Assembly (NCBI GenBank): GCA_942159475.1
Contig: OW804094.1
Coordinates: 53,936,966 to 54,000,965, forward strand
Reading direction: 5' to 3'
Length of the DNA stretch: 64,000 nt
Source of the DNA: Sthenelais limicola
Taxonomy: Eukaryota > Annelida > Polychaeta > Phyllodocida > Sigalionidae
A program made the translations under genes and the position numbers. A model generated the notes under the pieces. The model worked only from the letters and a program-made list of their open reading frames with translations, was not told the DNA's origin and made no database searches. Shown here in pieces: positions 27,801-39,800 of this stretch. Numbering within the stretch: the stretch's first letter is position 1; each line of letters opens with the position of its first letter.

Positions 27801-30800
27801 TGCTTCTGTGGCAGTTTAGTAGCCAGCCAGCCGGGTCCCCGGTTCCGCACAGTTGTTTGCGAATGTGACGCTCCTTCAAAGAGGAGGGCGGGGGCGGGTG
27901 GTGTCATTGACAATAAGAAAATGTATCCTAAATAGCCTAACACTTCCTCAGACTCAACATCAAAATAAATATCTAATCTAGCGGTTATATACTTCTGGAC
28001 CCAGTCATCGACCTCAATGTGCATGGGGTCCCACAACCCATAGGGGCTTCACATTCCTATCAACATACAGCAGAGTGGCAATAATTTTGCTGCTTGATGC
28101 AGTACCATATTATGATGGTTTATCATGACTTCAATATAAGATATAAAACATAGCCTACTACATGTTTATTTTAATATGACCTGTTTAATAGTTTTTTCCG
28201 TAAATACTAAATCCTGGAGATAGAAGTCCATGTAGGCTATGACCAATTATTTTGCAATTTTTATGTCTGTCCCTTTAAAAAACTGTAAATGTAGGCATAT
28301 AATTTGGGGTAACCAGTGCATGTATATATATATTCATTGCTATTCATCTACCATGTCCTTTAGGCTTTAGGTAAGTGGTATGCTTATACTAGGGTAATTG
28401 TGAAGTCGCGATACCCAAACTTTGGGCCAAGGAGAATGATACATTCAGGGAAGATCTATACTTAATATAGATGCAATAGATCCTTCTCCCAGCCACCCAG
28501 CCTAAGCTAGCGTAGAGCCATATATCACACGGGAGTTCAGAGCCGGTGGCGATAATAGAGACAGATAAGAAAATAGACATCGAGGGGAGGGGCCAGTAAG
28601 GGAGTGGAGCTACCAGAAGTTGGCAAGGAAAGCTAAGTCAGGGAGGGAGGCCGGGATAACTAGCGACACCAGAGCCTTGGACCTCTCTTTCCTTTATGAA
28701 AACTTATACATATTATCTTTGTTTATTTTTAATTTGATAGAATTACCTTCTTCGTGGAGTTGTATATATTTTAAAATGAAAGCCTGCTTGATTCACACAA
28801 ATGTATTATATCACCTTTCTTCTAAATTCAAACAAAAAAAATGTTATAAATAGTAAAATGAATTGTCAAATATGGAAATGAGGGCCTCACACGCAAAACT
28901 GAAGGCCTAATAATATTACAGAGGCTGAGCTGTACTCATTCATGATGACTCATTAACTCAATAAACATTTAACAAACAAAAAAAAAACAAAAAAACAAAC
29001 AAAAAAACGTATATACATATATATATACTAGTGTCACACTCATAATATATGTGTAGGTGTGGGTGGAGTGAGCCCCTGGATGAGTAGCGTAACTTTTATG
29101 TCCTTGTACCTCAGACGCCTCCAGTTGACATACTAACCCATAATTGAAGCATACGTCTGTCTGTACGGACTAACCTGGGTATATGATGCCAAGCTCTGAC
29201 GGTCTGAATTGTCAGAATGGTGCCAAGGTAAAAAAGCAAAGTGTTCCATTATCAGAATGGCATACTTTTTAAAATACTGTCAAATCCCTTGAGAATACTG
29301 TCAAATCCCTTGAGAATTATTTGCTGGGTCACAAGTGGATTTATGGATGTTATACAAGTGCCTTCGACACTTGAATTGTAGAGCCAGTTTTTACATTCTA
29401 CGGTATTTTTTTTAAAAAAAATTCGTGAATGTTAGTGAATTGGGTACCATTCTGTCAATCATCCTGAGTAGCAAGTTCATGTGATACATTTTGAGGTGTT
29501 GGTTGAGGATTGGTGTGAGGAGTGTGGACACTTATCTGGGAGGACATCTGGATGCCCATCTCTGTGTGATGTAATTCACGCCAACACTACTAACTTTGCA
29601 CTTATGCAAGGACTGCTTGATTGACAACCTTCTACCATCCCTGCAGTAAATCCCTGAAGGCCAGTGTGACATCCTATTGGTTGACATTTGTTGTATTCTA
29701 TTGGCTATCTTGGTTTGATTGACAAGTTGCCACTTAAGGCCACTGTATACATAGGTTTTGAGAGGAACCCATTTTGAGAGGACCACCCATGACTGAATCT
29801 GAGTGATCTACACCTACTACACCCTTTGGGATTTCTGGGTTTCAAGTCTTGGAGACAGACAAGCTCGGAATTGCAAAGACTAAAAGACAATTGTGTATTA
29901 TTAGATTACAATAATTATGTTGTTTGGTGTCTTATGTCTAATTCCCTTGCATTGTACTTTCATGTTTATCCAACTGCCTTTGTAAACAGGGAGCGTGCAA
30001 CTTTCCTAGTTGTTAATAAACTGAATTTTACTTCCACTCCTGTGTTCTTCTAATACAGACATTCGAGGCATTTCAGATTACAGTACGTCTGATATTCATA
30101 ATCTAGCCATTGCGCACAAATAGTTGACCGTAGAATTTGTTTCCTTTGGAAACGCACAATATATACATTAACTTAAACTGATTATAAAGTTAAACAGAAA
30201 AATAGTTCATTAAATGATTGATTAACTTAATAAACTTATAACTTGTTTCTACTTCTTATAGGAATTCGACCATTTACAAAACGATTTTAGGAAAAATATA
30301 GGAGACATTTTTATTGTCACATTTTGTAAAAAAAACAAAAAAAAAACCCCATAAAAAACAACAGCAAAAGAATATGCATAACGCCAATAATATTCACGAA
30401 AGAAAAAAATGAAACTTGTGTCGGTGACCCCTTTAATTTTTCATGATAGACAAATTCTTTTGAAAAGAAATAAATCTTGCCCAAATCTGCAGTGCCTACG
30501 TTGGGGGACAATTTATTTAATTTTTCTGTTCTTATTCATCTTTCCAACTGATATATATAGTCATGAGCATATGAAGCATATATAGTAATTCTCCTAAACG
30601 GGCAGCATTTGATTTCAGGAGGCCAATTTTATAGAAAAAATAAAATCTGTCGAATCTCTATGATTTTTGGCATACGTATAGCAGCAAATATCAGCATTAT
30701 GCAGATGAAGTATAATTATGGGAAGGCTGTGGCAAATGTTTTGATTCCTACACCTATGCTTCAGAAACGCCAATTTCTCCCTATTTCCCCCCTTATTTCG

Positions 30801-33800
30801 GCTATATTAAACCAGATTTATCGAATAACATAGCGTAACTTTAATGGGAAATACCCAGTAATTATGCCAGTGATATCAACTGATTATTTCAGAGCTAGGG
30901 AATCAATGTTAGCCGCCAAAATAGGACGTGGTTGTAACCAAAGTTTCAATACCTTTTTGTCAAAATATCCGTTTTATTTCTACACAATTACAGTGTTAAA
31001 ATAGGAGCGTCTCTTTATTTTTTTAATAATTATGGCGTAACGGCAACATTATAACAATCTCGCTGCAATTCAACAGCTTCTGTATTTATTTATATCTATA
31101 TCGTTTCACTAAATTCAGGCAGGCCTAAAATTATTAGAAAAGGGAGTGACGATCCAGGCTCATGGACTATCGCTTTGGCTGCAGGGAAGCAACCTAACTG
31201 TGGTGGAGGGTGGATATCTGTGAGGGGTAAGGGGTGAGGCTTGGCACTATGGGTCTGTCGCATGGAGTAAAGGGAGGGAGGGATGACCGCCTGCCTGCGA
31301 TTACATAACTATAGCTTGCTGTAAACAAACAACATGGGGACGGGCTTCGGAAATTTACGGCCGGATTCGGTAATGTAAAGGACAGAACAAAGATGAAAGA
31401 AAATAAAGGAGATATTAATACATCCTGTCCTTGTGGGTACACATTACAGTATCAATAACTTTCGTAAGAAGAATCAATCTACTGAACGATTTTCCACATT
31501 AAATGATTTTAGGGGCCCTCTGCACATCTGAGTTAGGGGGGGGGGCACAGGGGACATTTGAAGGGGTCTAGGGGAGCGGTGCACCCAGCCTCTCCCTCTC
31601 CCCCCCCCCCCCCCCCCCCCTGGTACCGCCAATGATTAATCTATTTAGGGAGGACTGAGTACAACCCGGTACAAGCAGCAGTATTATACCAACAGCGTAC
31701 ACGGTATGCAGATGAGGTTGTCTACCATTATGGTGATATTGCAGACCATCCCCTCCCATGCCACTCCTCCCGTGGCGCTTCTATTCTGGCGCCCTGGATT
31801 GCCTACATCATAAAGCATACATCAGCGCCTATATCCCATATCTCTCCCCCCCCCCCCCCCCCCCCCCCCCTACACACACACACACACCTCCTCCAGTCCA
31901 CACCCACCCAGGTAACGTCAGATCTCATCCTCCCCCAACCCCCGACCCCAGCCCCACCCCGACCTCACTCAGACACACCTCTCCCACCCCGTCCTCTCTC
32001 CACACATGAGCGCACTCACTCACTGTCTCACCCACCCATTCACGGCAGCCAGTACTAGACTCACTCACTCTCGCAGGAGAGAGAGCTTGTTTGTGGCAGT
32101 CTTCTCTATTTCTCTCTCACCTCCACGTCTCTCTCTCCCGCTCTCTCACTCTCTCTCTCTCCATCGCAAGGCTAGCATTCGGAGAGGAGCGAGCATCAAT
32201 GATTGAGCCGACTGGTAGAGGAGGAGACGTTCATTCATACACATCTGTCACACGTTTTGGTATAGTCCATCCTCATTCACCATCTCTATCACCATGAAGG
32301 TAGGCAGTTACTTAGTTCAACTCCATAACTATCTCACCTTTTACCCCAGTCGTGGTATTAATACCAGTGCCATACGTCCCACAGCATTCTCTGCGTCGTA
32401 TGCATCAAGCCGGTGTCCGTTGGCATACCGGAGGAAAACATGGCTGAGATGAGCCGAGTAAGCAGCCCTGCTTCCGTGTGGACCAAAGTCAGCCAGGGTC
32501 GATAATTCGGACGGCGAGCCCGGAAAAATGCAGGTCATTCAACTAGAGAGAGATGAATACCAGCATTACGATGTTCTTCGTTCATACAAACCGGTACAAT
32601 TCGGTGTCAGTATCGTCTCTTCTCATTTATGGATCTGGAATGCTCCCATCCCGACCGACCCCACTCGTGTACACACAGACTGTTGCCCATGATATGGCAC
32701 CATGTGAATTCTCTGCTACCTGGAAACTATTTGTGCTTAGTCATAGTGCCAGCCCACAGACCCATTAATTTGGATTTTCTACTTGGTTTGTTCGCTAAGC
32801 GATCCAGGTCTGGAATGGATGCAGATTTTATTCCAAGGGCACACCCACGTTGTATAAATACTAACAGTCTAATTTATCATGGCATGACCGAGTCACAAGT
32901 TGGACACTGATTTGCTGTTTAAATGATAGTATAAGTGGGAGAAATTGAAAATGATATAAGCATTTTGGCACCAAGCTGTCCTTGATCTTGACGACTATTA
33001 CATAGCAATTGTGCTGTACTTCCATGACTGGTTTCAGTTATATTCATTAAATGACACATGGGTTCTACATGTTTAACATGTATACACGCCATGGCACACC
33101 GAGCATTTTTTGGAGCGTTGTGTAGTTGTGAAAATGCAGCTAATTGTCTGCAAGAACACCTAATTTGATTCTTTCTATGTATAGACTGTAGTACTTATAT
33201 GTAGTTGTTTGGGGCGTACATGACCCTGCTTTGCTGGCCTTGCCCCATATCGAGGGGCGGATATTTTTGTTTAGGCGCATATTTTTTACTACTTTTAAAG
33301 AGAGAATGAATTAAGTTGCGTCGGCCTTCGGCCTATATAAAGTCTAGTGACCTCGTTGCCTCCCTAGTACGTGAACGTAACTATAATAGCAGTTACAGTA
33401 GGTCACGCACCCAGCTTCAGGATTACGTTGTTCCTGTTTCATAAATAGCATCTCAAATACCATCCCTTGTGTCCATTTTGCTATCGGATTCGTCCCGTGA
33501 TATAATTTCAAGAGTGTGTGTTCCTAATAAAGACATACCCCCCAAATATTAATTCAATGTTATGGGTATTAATTAAATAAAAGAATCTCGACTGAATTAT
33601 ATGCAACACACAGCTCTGGATTCTCTCATTGATTGAATGTCAAAAAGGTATAACTCAAAGCAACGTTGCTCTAAGGGGTGATGTAGTCGACGCTCAATCT
33701 GATATAACCAATATTTAATGGAATTGGAAATGTTATGACGTCTTCAGGGCATAGTCATTATGTCATACATTATTTCATCATTCCCTTGGACCATCGAGTA

Positions 33801-36800
33801 TAGCATCATCCTTTAGGCCTACGCGTTGTTTGGACCTTGTAGACAGCATCGCCAGGTGGCCTTAAAGTGCCTTTCTGTCTCTTTTCTGTCTCTCTCTCCC
33901 TTCTCTATCTCTATTTCCTGGGTATGATCATAAGCTGCCTCCCTCTCAGCTCTCCCGCCCTTGATATAACACTTCAAAGTGTTGATAAGGGCGTAAAGCA
34001 ACCAATCTCACTCACTCACTCACTCACAGCATCGCCAGCTCAGGACCTTGGAGCTTGGACCGGCCGACCTTTTTTTTAAAAATAACCAAACCGTTTATTC
34101 AGACTAGCCGATATGCCATAATAATATCCACTTCCAGAAAGTTAGAGGACCGATCTTAATTATACCGGTATACATAGTATTCGCCATAGTATTCACTCAC
34201 TCGAAAATGCTGTTTTCCAGCTAGTCCCCAAGTTTTAGTGAATGAATGGTGTGTCATGATGGAATAAAAAGTATTATTATACACGCATTGCTCTGAAAAC
34301 AACGTATCTAGAGTGATTTACGCTTAGTACGTATTTCACTAGTGATTTACGTGGGGTTGTCTTGGCAACCAATCTGTTTTTTACTAAGATTATCGGTAAA
34401 ATTCAAATTTATGACTCAATTTTTTTCTATTTTTATGAAAGCATGTATAATAAATCTGTTAACTAACTCGTTGGTTTTAGTCGCGTGAATATTGCACGAG
34501 TTGCGTAGCAACTCGTGCAATATTCTAACAAACTCGTTAGTTAACCTGTATTAATCGCCATTATTTAGGACACAATAAGGCTGCCAGTGGGATAGCGATT
34601 GACTGGGGTGACGTCTTGTCACCCCGTCATATATCACTCATTTGGTGGGACACACAGCCTAGTTGAAATTTGGACCTAGATTCCCAAGAAGCCTATTTGA
34701 TTTAGTTTTATACATTAGCGGAAAGTGCGGAAAGTGAAGAGCAAGCCAAGTCCCCTATAACCCATTATTGCTGTACAATATCTATTTTAGGAATGTAGGA
34801 TGTAAGAGGGAGGAGGGACTTAGGAGGGACATCATGGTGTTAAACACCTGTTATGAATTCAGCCCCGAATGAGTGCACTGAACTATAGTTGGTAACATGA
34901 TACCCGTACTGCGGGGACATTTCTTTGATGGGGATGGGTGGAAGACGGAATTCCATTAAACCTCTCGAAATCTGTCACCTCCTCATGAAAACAACAGCTG
35001 GGATAGGATGGAGGAACTCAGATTTGGGGGACAGCACCCCTTGTCTTATCATCATGAATGACATTACAGGCCTGATGGCGATGATGCAGAACACTGTAAT
35101 GGCTGTAATGGCGGTCATGTATAACAGTATGTATCAGAATGGCGGGCCTCATTACCTAAAGGAGTGGTGCTAGCTGGTCCTCCCTCCCCTCACCTCCACC
35201 CGTGTCCAGTTAAGAACTATAGCAGCCCCGAATGAGTGCATTGAACTAGACTGTTGTTATACATTGGTTACTCAACTTTAGTCTCACACTGATCGAAAAC
35301 CTCCTTCTCCTATACCAGAAAGGACTTCAAATTTCTAATCACTGCCATACTTAAATATTTGAAATTTGAAGGATTATACCATCACTTTAGTTTGTGTTCG
35401 GACCATTGTTTATTGTTTTAGAGATACCTGTTGTGGTGCTTCGCGATTTCATCGTTATGTTCTTTCAGTAGTAGCAATCCCCTACCCCGAAAATCGAATA
35501 TCATATCCTAGATATTGGTATTGGGTTATTAAAATAAGCAGTATGTGGTATTACAGTACTTAATCGTTGACCTATTTCTTTACAGTTGTAAGTAGCAAAC
35601 CGTTTAGGTAGATCCCTTCAACGTTTGTTAATGAAAAAGAGTAACATTATTAGCTGTAACAATTTTCGTCAGCTTAATTTCTCGCTATCTCGATTACAGT
35701 TTGTGGCGTGTGAAGTTAACACCAGTGATAATTGTCGCCCCCACCACTACCCAGAAGCCGTCAAAGAAGCTTCCGGTTTCAGTGCTAAACCAGAACATTT
35801 GTTAGACAATGGACTCCTGTCTCTATAATGTTTGATCAAATTATGAAAATTCTAAAGCCTGCTTTTTGCTGACATCGTTGCGATTCTTTTGGTGTATAAC
35901 ATTAGTTTATACCTTGAATACATACATTTGAGTATGCAGAACCATAGTGCGGCACCACCTCCCTAGCATTTGACCATAGCTGGACATAGCGGAGGAACAA
36001 AGCACTGCGTCCAGAAGTATATAACCGCTAGATTAGATATTTATTTTGATGTTGAGTCTGAGGAAGTGTTAGGCTATTTAGGATTCATTTTCTCATTGTC
36101 AATGACAGCAACCTTGATCCCCCGCCCTCCTCTTCAAAGGGATCGTCACATTCGCAAACAACTGCCAAGCCAGGGACCCTGCTGGCTAAACTGCCACAGA
36201 AGCAAAGGTTGTCAGGTATTTTCCTTGACAAGGCCTGCAGGCATCTTATGGAAGCACCATAAGACACCTGCAGACATTTAGATTTTAGCAGAAGAATCTA
36301 TATTTCGTTAGCTTTTTAATGTAATAATCCCGGAGTTTCTACCTTGGAATATGACAGCAACAGTTTGTAGAATGAATGACAATGGCTATGACGTCATTGC
36401 TGTAGATTGGGTGACAGCTCTTGGCTGTTCCGTTTTGGCTGTTCTATCAAGTTTGCATACGCGCTATGTTTATATAATTAGCGGCAATGGCCATCAGTTT
36501 GAATCTTCACAGGACGATGTATCTAGCTATACCTGGCCCTACCATCATTTATGTACAGTAATGACATCGATTCCGGCCAAAATTGTGAGGAAAACCTCTT
36601 AAGATTGTCATAATTGTAGTTAGAATATGTGGATGAGCACGATCATGGGGCAAACAGGGGGACAAGTATCGTTTCTGTAGATCCTATTACGTTGGACCTG
36701 TGATGACGGGTGCGACGGTTCTGTGAGTAATTATTCTGCCAAAGGCAGCTTTTTTTCAAAAGCGGTTGTCGCGAAGAGTCTAGAAAGAAATAACCGCTAG

Positions 36801-39800
36801 ATTGGGTTGTGTTGGGATCTTACTCTTAGGCTAGTTGCTTGTATAAATGTGGATTGTTCTTATTTTCAATGACAAACACACTGCCCACCACCCGTCCGCT
36901 CTCCCTCTTCTCCTATGGTACTGTACCTTGAATTGCTTTTGTTTTAGTGTCTAATTATATATACACTTGTTGGTCACACCTCTACTGAGGCATGACCAAC
37001 TACGCTGCTAGTGGTAGTGGGTGAGAGTGGACCAGGATGGCCATAGGCAGTACATGCAGTCGTGTTGCCTATGTGTACTATGGAGCGGGAATGGCTCAAC
37101 ATTCAAACACTGTGCATCTTTCTGGTGGCTACACAGGAGTCTAGCGTTGTTAGTATAGAGTAATGATGCATCAATTCCTGATGAAATTGAGAGGAAAATG
37201 TCTGTAGATGCTATTAAGGTGGATATCATTGCTGATTCCTATACAGTGATGTTGAAAAGTGGGCAATAAATGGCGTTTCTCTCTCTATTGCGTTCTTCGA
37301 TGTGTCGGGTATGACATAATTGGTTCTGAGGAAGCAGCCTGTCGGCTTTTTCATGGAAAAAGCAGTAGTCATATCTCGTCTAGAGGATATGGCACCAGGG
37401 TAGGTCTATCGTGACAATTTGATGGGAATTCTTGGACTATTTACAATGCGTTACGTTCATAAATATGGATTCTTTTATAAGATTAACACTGTCAACACCC
37501 TACCTGCTTCCCTCTCCCCATGGCGTCTCCCGACGCGTCCAAAATCATTTATTTTTTTAGCTTTAATCCATGTGGACACATCGCCGATCACACAGCGATG
37601 CTGTCCCCTCCAGAGTCAGAGTTAAACGAGTTGTGATTGGCTTAGAGGTTGGAGTGTGTGACGACGGCTGTGATTGGACGGTTGTGTGTAGATGCCCGAA
37701 CCTACCCGAGGTGTAACGATGACGGCCGAGTGTACGATAGTGAGCCCGCCGATGTCGGATTTCGAGTCTTCATCCACAGATAGCGTGAACGCGAGACGTC
37801 TGTTATGCATTAATTATACCAGTAAGAGGTAAAATTTCTGGGTGAAATCTGGTCGTGTGGGTCTAACTTAGACACTGTGATAATTTAGGGGTGTTGGGCA
37901 ATGGGAAACTTAGGGTTTTTTTGAAATCTCACCGGATCTGGTCCAATATGTATCCCCCCTTCGGGAGAGGCAAATTTGCTAGTTTATGTTGTTATGCAGG
38001 TGCATAATTTAAATTATGCCATTTCGCCGATTGGTCCAGATTAGTTCCAAATTTAAACATTAGGCGGCAGCTCGATCAAATAGTGGTATTCGAGATAGGG
38101 AGAAATGATACTGCTCAAGCTGTTCTGCGAGTTGGTAATTACTCATTGTCAACAAAGACATCTTACAAATCCTTCCACTAAGTTCAGGTTTGTTGTTTTA
38201 TCTAATCTGGCATCAGCTCCATCGTGACACACTTAAATTCATAATAAATTACATTATATATGAATTTCACCAGTAACTCTTTTGGTCAACATCGTACCGC
38301 ATGTCCTAGATATTTAAGCTACATGCATAGGAGTAATTCAAAATTGGGTAATCTATTATTGATTCGTTTAACCCCCGGAAGGGAAAATTCTCTGAAATCG
38401 ATTTCATAGCTGTAACATACATACCTTCGTCCTTAATAATTCAAAGATCCTCTTCTCTCAATGTAAGAATATATACCATGTCTCAAATCATAATGTTTTT
38501 CTTAACGATATAATCGAACTGTGGTCTGACACTGGATAATTGGGACATAATTGGGATTATTCAAGTACAATTTCCGATCGATTCGCCTATGATGTATCTC
38601 GAATCCGAGAGAAACTTTTGTGTGCTTCAATCAGGGTGTGGGGAATTTGCACATCCCGCAGACAATCATATTTATAAAAGAGTTTATTAGATCGTTATAT
38701 CCTATTTTGTTTAAAAATGAATTCAAGGTTATATCATATTTTGTTTATAATTCAAAGTTCCGGTAAAGTATCCCCCCTTTAAACAATGGATGATTATGAT
38801 TTACTTTTTTTAGGTCACCATATATAAATATATAATATTTTATAGTAGGATACCTAATGATGACAACTCTCATTGAATCTTTTCATGCTTGACTGAACCA
38901 TTGTTTAAATGTTTCATTTACATCGACTGTTGTCGGTCACAGTCCATCAATCTAAAAAATACCATATTTTAAGTTCATATTTGCATTTGCTTTATATATA
39001 TATCATTTACTATCATCAAATGCACCAGTACTATAATTTCATCAGATATTTAGAAATACAGAGACAGCCGAGGGCTCAGAGCCTAACAAATGAGATAAGA
39101 TTGGTATGCCAATATGGCTTTCCCGGCCCTGGAGTAGGCCTACCACTATCATCCTAATGAACGTTTGTGGTGAGTTTCCCTCAGTTTCGAGGGATCTGAT
39201 AGGCACTGAGCCTAGCCGACAACAATTTATTATGGCAATCCTATTTTGTTTTATAATTCAAGGTTTCCGGTAAAACATGTTCCCTTCAAACAATTGATGA
39301 TACCGATTTACTTTATTTGTAGGCACTTGATGACAACTCACAATAAATCTGTTCATGTTTGGCTGAAACACTGTTTAAATGTTTAAAGTTTCCAGTACTG
39401 GTTTTTAAACGCAACACACGATGCCAAAATGATTTAATATTTATATTTTCTATTCGTGATGCTGCAATAATAATCATGATACGTTTCTCTGTGTTTGATG
39501 ATGATGATGATCTTATGAATGTTCTCATCAATTATTTATTAGGCAATTTAAACGATATACATTCCGCAAGATTGGATCTTTTTGCACACAATATATATAT
39601 AGCGGATACTATGCCAGGGCACAATATTTAATTTATTCTGATACAGAGCCACAAGGATGTGAGGCAAAAATCTGCTGTTAACAAACCAGTCCACCAAACG
39701 TTTTACTTCACCTTCACCTTCACTGCTTTCAAAGCCATGGGCATGGTATAAGTAGGTTATAGGTCTAGGGTAAGGAGAGATCATTTCTTTAGCTTCAGGC

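Noticed and set aside
31758..32206. Proline-rich and Ser/Leu-rich ORFs
   Set aside because: Composition artefacts of poly-C, CA and CT repeats.
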